A stretch of 64,000 nt of DNA, taken from Ectothiorhodospiraceae bacterium 2226. GTDB lineage: Bacteria; Pseudomonadota; Gammaproteobacteria; GCA-013348725. Under the pieces are notes generated by a model, which did no database searches, was not told the origin of the DNA, and saw only the letters and a list, made by a program, of their open reading frames with translations. Positions 56,691 through 64,000 of the stretch are shown here, in pieces; position 1 is the stretch's first letter; the number at the start of each line of letters is the position of its first letter. The DNA lies in contig CP054689.1 in NCBI GenBank assembly GCA_013348725.1, forward strand, positions 298,501 to 362,500, given 5' to 3'. A program made the translations under genes and the position numbers.

Positions 56691-59600
56691 CTAACGCGCG
56701 CCAGGTGCGCCGCGTGACGCGCGCTGCAGATACTCCAGCACAGCCGAAGCGGCCAGCGGCCGCGCGAAGTAAAATCCCTGCATGTGGCTACACCCGAGCC
56801 GTCGCAGCAATTCCAACTGCTCGGCGTTCTCGACGCCCTCCGCAACCGCGGTGAGGCCAAGGCTCTCGCACATGTGCAGAACGGCCGCTACGATCGCGTG
56901 ATCGTTCGCATCGTGAACGATGTCCTGCACGAAGGTCCGATCGACCTTGACGCTCCGAATGGGAAACCGCTTCAGGTAGTTCAGCGACGAGTACCCGGTG
57001 CCGAAATCGTCCACCGCAAGCTGAACGCCGAGGGCATGCAGCGCGCCCATGGTTTCCAGCGCCCGCGGCAGGTCGCGCATGAGCAGGCTTTCGGTGATCT
57101 CCAGGTGCACATTGGCGGGCTCGACACCCTGCTCGCCCAAGATGCGTTCGACGGTTGCCGCCAGCGCCTGGCCCTCAAATTGCGCCGCCGAGATATTGAC
57201 CGCAACATCCAACTCATGGAATCCGGCCGCCTCCCAACCCTTCTTAGCCTGACACGCGGTAGCCAGCACCCACTCGCCCACGGGGACGATGAGCCCGGTG
57301 TCCTCGAGCAGCGGGATGAACTCCAGAGGCGCGATTTGCACGCCGTCTGCGCGCCGCCAGCGCAACAGCGCCTCTAAGGCGAGGACCTTGCCGGTGGCAT
57401 CGACGATCGGCTGATACTCGAGTTCGAACTCCTTGTGATCCAGCGCGCGGCGTAGCGCGCCCTCCAGTTCGAGGCGCTGGTGCACTCCTACATCCATCTC
57501 TGGCTCAAAAAATGCATAGCGGTTACGGCCCTGGTTCTTCGCCCGGTACATGGCCGCATCGGCGTTCTTGAGCAGCTCCGCGCTGCCTTGGCCGCCCTGC
57601 GAGGAGCAGCACACGCCCACGCTCACTGTCGCGTAGAACTCCCGCTCCTCCAAGCGAAACGGATGTGTCAGTGACGCCAGCAGCTTGGCCGCGACCGCCT
57701 CGGCATCCGCTTCGCACTTGATGTCTTCGAGCAGAATCACGAACTCGTCTCCGCCGAAGCGGGCTGCAGTGTCGGTCTCGCGCAACGTATCCTGCAGGCG
57801 CAGCGCGAAATCGCGCAACAGGCCGTCGCCGACCGTGTGGCCGAACGAGTCGTTGACCAGCTTGAAGCGGTCCATGTCGAGAAACATCACGCAAACGTTG
57901 CTCTGCGTGCGCCGCGCACGCGCCAGCGCGCGCTCCATCCGGTCCATGAACAAGGCGCGGTTCGGCAGGCCGGTCAGCGGGTCGTAGTGTGCCAGGAAAT
58001 GCAGCCGCTCTTGGGCCTGCATGCGTTCGGTAATGTCCTTGCCGGTAGAGACGAAGTGCGTCACCTCCCCCTGCGAGTTGCGCAGCGGCGTGATGGTCTT
58101 CTCCTCGTAATAGAGCTCGCCACTCTTGCGCCGGTTGATGAACACCTCCCGAAATGGCTCGCCGCGCAGGAGCGTCTCCCAGACATTCACATAGAACTCG
58201 TGACTGTGCTTCCCTGAGCTCACCATACTAGGCTTCCGGCCGATGGCCTCGGCGCGCGTGTAGCCGGTAACGCTCTCGAAGGCCGCGTTCACGTATTCGA
58301 TCCTGCCGCGGTGGTCTGTGATGGACACAATGTCGGCCGTCTGTTCGACCGCGCTGGATAGCTTGCGCATCTGCTCCTGCGCCTCGTGACGCTCGGTCAC
58401 GTCCTGCACCGTGCCCACCACATGGATAGCACGCCTCGACATGGCGCGGGTAATCTCTCCGCGCACGTGAATCCAGCGCACGGTCCCGTCGGACCGCAGT
58501 ATGCGATGGTGTGACTCGTAGAGCGGCCCGCCATCGAGCGCTTGCTGCAGCTTAGCCTCCACCCCCGCGCGGTCCTGCGGGTGCAGCAGCGCGAGATAGG
58601 TGTCGAGGGTCGGCGCGCCAGCATGGCGCTTCAGGCCGAAGATCCGGTACAGCTCGTCCGACCAGTGGAGGTAGCCGGTATCGACATTCCAGTACCAGTT
58701 GCCGAGCCGGGCGATGCGTTGCGCCTCGGCCAGGCGGCGTCGGCTGTGCTGCAGATCCGCCTCGGTGCGCTTGCGCTCCTCGATGTCGCGCAGCGTGCCG
58801 ATGAACCCCGTTCCGTCATCCAGCGCGACTTCGCTCACTGCCAGTTCTAGCGGAAACACCTGTCCGTCCTTGCGCTGGCCCATCAACTCCCGATAGCCCA
58901 TGTTCACGCCGAGCGGCTTGCCGCGCCGGCCGTGGTAATCTGCAAGGTACGCGTCGTGGTTTTCGCGGTGGGGCGAAGGCATCAGCATACTGACGTTCTT
59001 GCCGATCACTTCGTCGGCTTGATACCCGAACATTTTCTCCGCCGCGTGATTGAAGGTTTGAATCGTGCCGAGAGCGTCGATGATGACGATGCCGTCCGGC
59101 GCGAGCGTCACGATGGTCTGGTTGCGTGCCGCAGCCGCTTCGGCCTGCCCGCGCAAGCGCTCACGTTCGGTCACGTCCTCGAGCATCACCACCAGCGCGC
59201 AGGCATCGATGCTGTCGTGCGTGGGGGAAGGGGCCCGCTCCCAGCGCATCAGCCGAGCGTCCAGCCACCTGCCGCCTGGGCCTTCCAGCAGAGGCAAGTC
59301 CGGCACCTCTCCCGAGATATCCAATTGAGTGACCGGCTCCTTCAACGGTGCCAGCGCGGGCAAATCCAGGAGGAGGCGGCCCGCCATGGCCGCATGATCC
59401 AACTGCAGCAACTCCCCCGCCGCGCGATTCGCGTGCAGTACGCGCAGGGAGGAAGAGACCGCGAGCACAGCCACCGGCAGGGTGCAGATGATACCCGCGC
59501 TGAAGTCGGTACCCGCGCGACGCTCGGCAAGCGAATAGGCATCGAGCGCCAAGCCGATATCCATGAACACCGCCCGCGTGAGGGCTTGCAGCGCCCGCAC

Positions 59601-60023
59601 GTCCTCCTCGTTGGCGCTCGGCAGCAAATCGGGAGCGACGTGAGAGAGATATCGCGCGTAGGCGCCGATGTACCACTTGGGGTCCAGCCCGATCTGGTGA
59701 TGCCGTTCGCCCACACGCAGGCGTCCCAACACGTACTCAGGGCCGAAGTCTGCCGCCAGCAGATCGTCGAAGTACTGGACGTGAGCGTGTTTCAGCCGCT
59801 TGCGTACCTCGGGGCGCGCGATCAGCGCACGCACCGGCTCGAAGCGATCGACGTCGCTGTAGAATCGCTCGATAAAATGACGCGTGGGCGGGGCAAGGCG
59901 CTCGCGCAGCGCGCGCAGATGCTGGCGATCCTCGGCACCGAGGCCCACGAAAGCCTCTCGCTCGGCGATCGTATGGTCGTCGCCCCCCTCGGGCGCCCCC
60001 GCGTCCGTCTCAGGCTTGTTCAT
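56691..60023 (-). CDS. Globin-coupled sensor with PAS, GGDEF and EAL domains
   Basis: 1110 residues from the ATG at 60023 (MNKPETDAGAPEGG); an upstream TTG is less likely. Residues 20-165 are a sensor globin: distal Tyr55 in HFIERFYSDV and proximal His108 in RVGERHHQIGLDPKWYIGAY. Several PAS domains follow (about 190-680). The GGDEF domain has ARFGGDEFVILLED and an RETD inhibitory site 5 residues before it. The EAL domain has LALEALLRW, EITESLL and VDDFGTGYSSLNYLKRFP. Both enzymatic motifs look intact, so it may make or degrade c-di-GMP under haem-ligand (O2) control. It lies downstream of the ANTAR regulator on the same strand. Confidence 0.93.
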   Translation of the reverse strand: MNKPETDAGAPEGGDDHTIAEREAFVGLGAEDRQHLRALRERLAPPTRHFIERFYSDVDRFEPVRALIARPEVRKRLKHAHVQYFDDLLAADFGPEYVLGRLRVGERHHQIGLDPKWYIGAYARYLSHVAPDLLPSANEEDVRALQALTRAVFMDIGLALDAYSLAERRAGTDFSAGIICTLPVAVLAVSSSLRVLHANRAAGELLQLDHAAMAGRLLLDLPALAPLKEPVTQLDISGEVPDLPLLEGPGGRWLDARLMRWERAPSPTHDSIDACALVVMLEDVTERERLRGQAEAAAARNQTIVTLAPDGIVIIDALGTIQTFNHAAEKMFGYQADEVIGKNVSMLMPSPHRENHDAYLADYHGRRGKPLGVNMGYRELMGQRKDGQVFPLELAVSEVALDDGTGFIGTLRDIEERKRTEADLQHSRRRLAEAQRIARLGNWYWNVDTGYLHWSDELYRIFGLKRHAGAPTLDTYLALLHPQDRAGVEAKLQQALDGGPLYESHHRILRSDGTVRWIHVRGEITRAMSRRAIHVVGTVQDVTERHEAQEQMRKLSSAVEQTADIVSITDHRGRIEYVNAAFESVTGYTRAEAIGRKPSMVSSGKHSHEFYVNVWETLLRGEPFREVFINRRKSGELYYEEKTITPLRNSQGEVTHFVSTGKDITERMQAQERLHFLAHYDPLTGLPNRALFMDRMERALARARRTQSNVCVMFLDMDRFKLVNDSFGHTVGDGLLRDFALRLQDTLRETDTAARFGGDEFVILLEDIKCEADAEAVAAKLLASLTHPFRLEEREFYATVSVGVCCSSQGGQGSAELLKNADAAMYRAKNQGRNRYAFFEPEMDVGVHQRLELEGALRRALDHKEFELEYQPIVDATGKVLALEALLRWRRADGVQIAPLEFIPLLEDTGLIVPVGEWVLATACQAKKGWEAAGFHELDVAVNISAAQFEGQALAATVERILGEQGVEPANVHLEITESLLMRDLPRALETMGALHALGVQLAVDDFGTGYSSLNYLKRFPIRSVKVDRTFVQDIVHDANDHAIVAAVLHMCESLGLTAVAEGVENAEQLELLRRLGCSHMQGFYFARPLAASAVLEYLQRASRGAPGAR

Positions 60024-60235
60024 TGTCACCCCAATGTCACCGGCCAAAAAGCAACATGCCGCCCTCGTCCAGGGCGGGTACTCGACTACAAGCGGGGATG
60101 GGGCTTAGTGCTCGCGAAGGCGACGCAACGCCGTGCGAGGGACCGGCGTGGCGCGCGGGTTCACGGCGCGCTCGCCCGGATCCGGGTCTTGCGGTTCAGG
60201 CCATGGTAGCGGCAAGCACGGTGCGAACTTTAGCT

Positions 60236-60862
60236 TCAGGCATCGGCACCGGCGCCGCCGCGCCGCAAGGCCTGCGGGGACAGGTTGAGCGCGTCGCTGG
60301 CACTGGCGAGCTCCGCCGCCACCTCTTGAACCTTGCGGCGCTGCGATCGCGCATGCGCGCGCAGCGCCTCGAACGCCCCCGCCTGTGTGAGGCGGTAGCG
60401 TTCCATGATGAGGCCCACCGCCACGCTCACCGCCCGCCCGCTGGCGAGCGCCACAGCGAGGTGCTCGCCTTCGGCGCGCAGGCGGCGCAGCTGCTCCGAG
60501 ACGGACAGCGCCGCGCGCAACGAGGGGACGATCTTGGGGACGTCCACCGGTTTGACTAGGTATCCGACTGCGCCCTCGTCGACCGCCTCGCGCACCGTGT
60601 CGGCATCGTCATAGGCGGACAGAAATAACACCGGAATGCCGGCTCGACCCAGTTGCCGCGCCGCCTCGATACCCCCGATCCCCGGCATGCGCACGTCGAG
60701 CAGCGCGATATCGGGCCTGCGCAGCTCCGCGAGCCGCACCGCCTCCTCCCCCGAGGGAGCGCGCAGGACCTCAAAACCCGCCCGCTCGAGCCCCTGGCCC
60801 AGCGTGGTGAGAATCAGCCGGTCATCGTCGGCAAGCAATACGGAAACCGCCGCTTCGCTCAT
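60236..60862 (-). CDS. ANTAR-domain response regulator (AmiR/NasT type)
   Basis: 208 residues from the ATG at 60862 (MSEAAVSVLLADDDRL), preceded by GGAGGAG. The receiver domain has the acidic DDD cluster at 12-14, phospho-acceptor Asp56 in LLDVRMPG, FLSAYDD and YLVKPVD. A coiled coil (LRRLRAEGEHLAVAL) leads to the ANTAR domain (VGLIMERYRLTQAGAFEALR and ARSQRRKVQEVA), which binds paired RNA hairpins to prevent termination. Its likely partner is the divergent HisKA_2 kinase at 61031, as in EutV-EutW type pairs. A gap of about 210 bases separates it from the GGDEF-EAL gene. Confidence 0.93.
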   Translation of the reverse strand: MSEAAVSVLLADDDRLILTTLGQGLERAGFEVLRAPSGEEAVRLAELRRPDIALLDVRMPGIGGIEAARQLGRAGIPVLFLSAYDDADTVREAVDEGAVGYLVKPVDVPKIVPSLRAALSVSEQLRRLRAEGEHLAVALASGRAVSVAVGLIMERYRLTQAGAFEALRAHARSQRRKVQEVAAELASASDALNLSPQALRRGGAGADA

Positions 60863-61030
60863 GCGCAACGTCTCCTCCACGCCCACGAATATGAAAATGC
60901 AGGAGTTTTCGTTCTGTGCCGCAGTCTAGGCAATCTATCGACTTCGCCTTCGGAGTGCAACCATGGCATGGTGGCAGGCCAGTGGGGCCGGTGATTGGCC
61001 GCCGAAACGCTGGACCGGAGTGACGACGTC

Positions 61031-62473
61031 ATGAACATGCAGGGAAACGAAGCTTCCCCAGAGGACGTGTTGCGGGCCGCGCTTGACCTCATGCCCCTGC
61101 CCGTCGCGCTGCTCGATGCGGACGGCGGCGTGCGGTACACGAATCCTGCGTGGCACGCGCGCGCGGCCGCCGGAGATCCCATTGCCGCGGCGACGGGGCG
61201 AAACATGCTCGCGGTGCTAGATGCCGCGGGCGCCGCCTGGGCTCCCGAAGGGGGCGAGGCTTTACGCAGCGCACTCGCGAGCGGCATCGCAACCTCCGTC
61301 GCCGCCTGCGGCGCGCCAGACGGCGCGGGGCTCGCGCCCAAGCTGCTGCGCTTCAGCCGCCTGGAAACGCCCACGGCCGCCAGCGTGCTGGCTATGCTGG
61401 AGGGCTTGCCGGAGGCGGACGATCCAGACTGCGATACGCGCTGCCAACTGCTCGACGCGCTACGCGACACGGGTGAGAAGTACCGCACCCTGCTGCGCCG
61501 CGCCAGCGACCCCATACTGACGGCCGCCGAGGACGGTCGCCTGATCGACGCGAGCGATCGCGCCGAGTCCCTGCTGGGTTATACCCGGGAAGAGCTCGCC
61601 GAGCTTACTTACCGCGACATTCACCCCTCCGGCGAACTCGCGCGCATCGAGCGGGCCTTCGAGCACCTGCTCGCGCACGGCCACGTCATCGTCATGGATA
61701 CCGCGGTGCGGCGCAAGGACGGCGAAGTCGTACCTGTGGACCTCAGCGCGCGCACGATCACCTACGGCGGGCGGCGCGTGGCGCAAGGCATCTTCCGCGA
61801 CGTGACCGAGCGCCATCACGCGGAGCGCGAGCGGCTCACCCAGTGGGCCGCACAGCGCGATGCCTTGGTGCGCGAGGTGCATCACCGCATCAAGAACAAC
61901 CTGCAGGGCGTCGTGGGCCTGCTGCGCCAGCAGGCGGCCGAGCAACCCGAGGTAGCGCGGCTGCTGGTCTCGGGCCTGGCGCAGCTGCAATCCGTCGCCG
62001 TGGTGCACGGCCTGCAGGCGCGCGGGCAGCACGACGAGGTGCGGCTGTGCGAGATGGTCGAGGCGATTAGCCACACGGCGGCGGAACTCACCGCGGCGCA
62101 CGTACACCTGCCCGTGGAGGTGGATATCCTGCGTCGCATACAGATTGCGCCCGGCGAGTGCGTACCCATGGCGCTGATACTTAACGAACTGGTGATCAAC
62201 GCCATCAAGCACGGCGGCGCGACCGGAGATGGCGTCCGGGTCTCGCTCCACAGAGACGGGAGCAGCGCGGAGGTGCAAGTGCACAACCCGCAGGGCACGC
62301 TCCCGCCCGGATTCGACTTCGACGGGGGTGAACGCTTGGGCACCGGTCTGTCGCTCATCAAATCGCTGTTACCGCCGGAAGGTGCTTGGCTGGACGTCCG
62401 CGCCGACCAAGGCGGTGTCACTGCGCGCCTGCGCTTGGCGCATCCGGTACTCGTGCAGGCACCCGCAAGCTGA
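61031..62473 (+). CDS. HisKA_2-type sensor histidine kinase with PAS domains
   Basis: 480 residues from the ATG at 61031 (MNMQGNEASPEDVLRAAL). An N-terminal PAS (LPVALLDADGGVRYTNPAW) and a second PAS (about 150-265: LLRRASDPILTAAEDGRL, VDLSARTITYGGRRVAQG, IFRDVTERHHAE) precede the dimerisation segment REVHHRIKNNLQG (His284/285). The ATPase has LILNELVINAIKHG and GTGLSLIKSLL. Kinases with this H-box usually pair with ANTAR regulators. No membrane segment is visible, so it is cytosolic. It is divergent from the regulator gene across about 170 bases. Confidence 0.92.
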   Translation: MNMQGNEASPEDVLRAALDLMPLPVALLDADGGVRYTNPAWHARAAAGDPIAAATGRNMLAVLDAAGAAWAPEGGEALRSALASGIATSVAACGAPDGAGLAPKLLRFSRLETPTAASVLAMLEGLPEADDPDCDTRCQLLDALRDTGEKYRTLLRRASDPILTAAEDGRLIDASDRAESLLGYTREELAELTYRDIHPSGELARIERAFEHLLAHGHVIVMDTAVRRKDGEVVPVDLSARTITYGGRRVAQGIFRDVTERHHAERERLTQWAAQRDALVREVHHRIKNNLQGVVGLLRQQAAEQPEVARLLVSGLAQLQSVAVVHGLQARGQHDEVRLCEMVEAISHTAAELTAAHVHLPVEVDILRRIQIAPGECVPMALILNELVINAIKHGGATGDGVRVSLHRDGSSAEVQVHNPQGTLPPGFDFDGGERLGTGLSLIKSLLPPEGAWLDVRADQGGVTARLRLAHPVLVQAPAS

Positions 62474-62565
62474 CCGCCTGCTACAGACTGCAGGAGCCGC
62501 GCGCCTGAGGCCCGCGCCCCGATTCCCACACGGCCAAGGCGACGCCCTTAGCAGAAGGGAACTTC

Positions 62566-62664
62566 CACCTGCGCGTGGGCTACTCGATCACGCGCTAGCC
62601 GCGCGACGCCGGGTCGGCACGGATGGGGCCGCCGGGTCAGGCGGATCAGCCGGCGCATCGGGCG
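62566..62664 (+). repeat. Duplicated pldA-ccoI junction, right copy
   Basis: This copy repeats the last 11 codons and stop of pldA (HLRVGYSITR, TAG at 62596-62598) detached from any pldA gene, fused to the real 3' end of ccoI. It matches 56271-56351 with 40 identical bases, one mismatch and 16 identical bases. It then has 18 extra bases relative to the left copy. Confidence 0.9.
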
Positions 62665-64000
62665 TGGCCTGCTTGGCGCCCGCCGCGCGGCGCAGGCGCA
62701 ACGCATTCCCCACCACCAGCAGCGAGCTCGCGGTCATGCCGATGGCGGCCCCCCACGGCGGGATCAGGCCCGCCGCGGCGAGCGGCAGGGCCGTCACGTT
62801 GTAGCCGGCCGCCCAGGCGAAATTCTGCACGATGATGCGCCGGGTGCGCTGCGCAATGCGCCTCGCCTCGAGCAGCGCCGAGAGGTCGCGTCCGAGCAGC
62901 ACAAAATCGCTGCTCGTCTGCGCCAGTGCGGTCGCCTCGGCGGGCGACACCGACACGTCCGCCGCGGCAAGCGTGGGGGCGTCGTTCATCCCATCGCCCA
63001 CCATCAGCACGCGCGCGCCGCGGCGCTGTTCCGCGCGAATCCGGGCAAGCTTGTCCTGCGGCGTCATGCTCGCCTGCCAATCGGCGATGCCGACCTGCTC
63101 GGCCACGCGGCGCACGCTGCTCGGCGTGTCGCCGCTCAGGATTACGAAGCGGCGCACGCCCGCGGCACGAAGGCCGTGCAACAACGCGGGCACCTCGGGA
63201 CGCACCTCGTCGCGCACCGCGAACACCGCCTGCACGCCGGCCTCATCCGCAAGCACCAACGGCGTATCGCCGCGGGCGGCGCAGGCCTCCAGCGCGGCCT
63301 GGGCGGACGACGATAGGCGTGTCTGCCGCGCGATGTAGGGCGCGCTACCGAGCCACCAACGCCCGCCGTCGATCCGTGCGCTCACGCCCGCGCCGGGCGC
63401 GTGCGTCCAATCCCGCGCGGCGCTGGGGGTAATACATGCATGCCGAAAGGCGTCTGCCAAGGGATGACTGGATGTGGCCTCTAACGCCGCCGCATGACGG
63501 CGTGCCGTGGCGCCGTCCAAGCGCCCGAGGGGCCGCGTCTCCACCACCCGCGGGCGCCCGTGGGTGAGCGTGCCGGTCTTGTCGAACACCACCACCGTGC
63601 TGTGCGCGAGCGCCTCCAGCGCCCCCAGCCGCACCGGCAGGACGCCCGCCCGCGCGAACCGCCCCGCGCCCACCGCCAGCGCCACCGGCGCCGCCAGCGA
63701 GAAGGCGCACGGACAGGTGACGATCAACACCGCCAGGGTCGCGGGCAGCGCCACCGCCGGGTCGACCGACCACCAGTAAACCGCGGTCGCCGCCGCGACG
63801 AGCAACATGCCGGCGATGAACAGGCTTGCCGCGCGGCGCGCGAGGCGCCCTTCGCCGGACCGCGCGCGTAGCGCCTGGCGCAGCAGCGCATGGATCTCGC
63901 TGAGCACGGAGTCGCGCGTGGTACGCGTGACTTCCACCACCACGTCCTGGTCGCCGTTGCAGCTGCCGCCGATGACGCTCTCGCCCGGCCCGCGCAGCAC
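62588..64000 (-). CDS. ccoI: Copper-translocating P-type ATPase, CcoI/FixI type (N-terminus outside window)
   Basis: 470 C-terminal residues are visible; the start lies beyond 64000. The copper motif TCPCAFSLAAPVAL, phosphorylation site VFDKTGTLTHG, TGES-region remnant RGPGES, HP motif SSHPLAD and hinge VLMVGDGMNDAPTLAAADV are intact. The C-terminal helices WAAGYNVTALPLAAAGLIPP and GMTASSLLVVGNALRLRR are characteristic of CcoI, which loads copper for cbb3 oxidase assembly, and differ from CopA. The stop at 62588-62590 lies inside the pldA remnant, showing that the two genes once overlapped convergently. The tail after NALRL is low-complexity. Confidence 0.93.
   Translation of the reverse strand: MLRGPGESVIGGSCNGDQDVVVEVTRTTRDSVLSEIHALLRQALRARSGEGRLARRAASLFIAGMLLVAAATAVYWWSVDPAVALPATLAVLIVTCPCAFSLAAPVALAVGAGRFARAGVLPVRLGALEALAHSTVVVFDKTGTLTHGRPRVVETRPLGRLDGATARRHAAALEATSSHPLADAFRHACITPSAARDWTHAPGAGVSARIDGGRWWLGSAPYIARQTRLSSSAQAALEACAARGDTPLVLADEAGVQAVFAVRDEVRPEVPALLHGLRAAGVRRFVILSGDTPSSVRRVAEQVGIADWQASMTPQDKLARIRAEQRRGARVLMVGDGMNDAPTLAAADVSVSPAEATALAQTSSDFVLLGRDLSALLEARRIAQRTRRIIVQNFAWAAGYNVTALPLAAAGLIPPWGAAIGMTASSLLVVGNALRLRRAAGAKQATPDAPADPPDPAAPSVPTRRRAASA

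Noticed and set aside
60024-60047. TTG start 24 bases upstream for the globin-GGDEF-EAL protein
   Set aside because: The ATG at 60023 has a plausible GGGGTG just upstream and the extra eight residues add nothing to the globin domain.
60024-60235. Possible ANTAR target (paired hexaloop hairpins) between the regulator and the GGDEF-EAL gene
   Set aside because: Hairpins exist, for example CCGCCCT/AGGGCGG with TTTTT about 8 bases beyond, but the loop length and the A/G loop positions of ANTAR sites were not found.

Overview
The window is a GC-rich (by eye about two-thirds G+C) chromosomal segment of a gammaproteobacterium. The gene order grpE-dnaK-dnaJ-dapB-carA-carB-greA / yhbY / rlmE-ftsH-folP-glmM-tpiA-secG-tRNA-Leu, and the block nadK-recN / fur / bamE / rnfH-ratA / smpB-ssrA, are classical gammaproteobacterial neighbourhoods. 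A complete proteobacterial nuo operon, an HrcA/CIRCE-controlled dnaK operon and a CcoI-type copper ATPase point to a respiring, probably Chromatiales/Ectothiorhodospiraceae-like lineage. The exact taxon cannot be fixed by reading alone.

Layout. 1-13206 (minus strand): the NADH:quinone oxidoreductase operon nuoA to nuoN, with nuoN cut by the window edge and a good sigma70-type promoter at 13288-13317. 13406-19834 (minus): tRNA-Leu(GAG), secG, tpiA, glmM, folP, ftsH, rlmE, i.e. protein export, glycolysis, cell-wall precursor and folate synthesis, membrane proteolysis and 23S rRNA methylation. 20131-30281: yhbY (plus), then greA, carB, carA, dapB, dnaJ, dnaK, grpE (minus). carA starts at UUG and has a leader that can fold in two exclusive ways. 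30352-31514: hrcA with its promoter and a CIRCE operator. 31577-38629: nadK, a tiny repeat-bearing frame, recN, fur, bamE, rnfH, ratA, an NSS-family transporter, smpB and the tmRNA gene ssrA.

Directly downstream of ssrA, a favourite integration site for mobile DNA, lies a short accessory strip (about 38670-41850). It holds an intact AbiEi/AbiEii abortive-infection toxin-antitoxin pair and decayed mobile-element genes: a frameshifted helix-turn-helix gene of the type found beside recombinases, a small prophage-type membrane protein and a frameshifted partner. Then come a secreted protein of unknown function (41850), a YhiI-RbbA-YhhJ-type ABC export operon (43263-48263), a secreted beta-propeller-like protein with a C-terminal membrane sorting tail (48518) and a 1426-residue hybrid histidine kinase (51108).

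The most unusual structure is at 55425-64000. pldA (outer-membrane phospholipase A) and ccoI (copper P-type ATPase) were evidently once convergent, overlapping neighbours. The junction between them is now present twice, at 56271-56351 and 62566-62664, and the two copies flank a signalling cassette of about 6.2 kb. The cassette holds a globin-coupled sensor with PAS, GGDEF and EAL domains, an ANTAR (RNA-binding antiterminator) response regulator, and a divergent HisKA_2-type histidine kinase. It looks like an inserted module that could couple haem/O2 sensing to c-di-GMP turnover and to RNA-level control. Its function, the insertion mechanism and any ANTAR RNA target are inference only.
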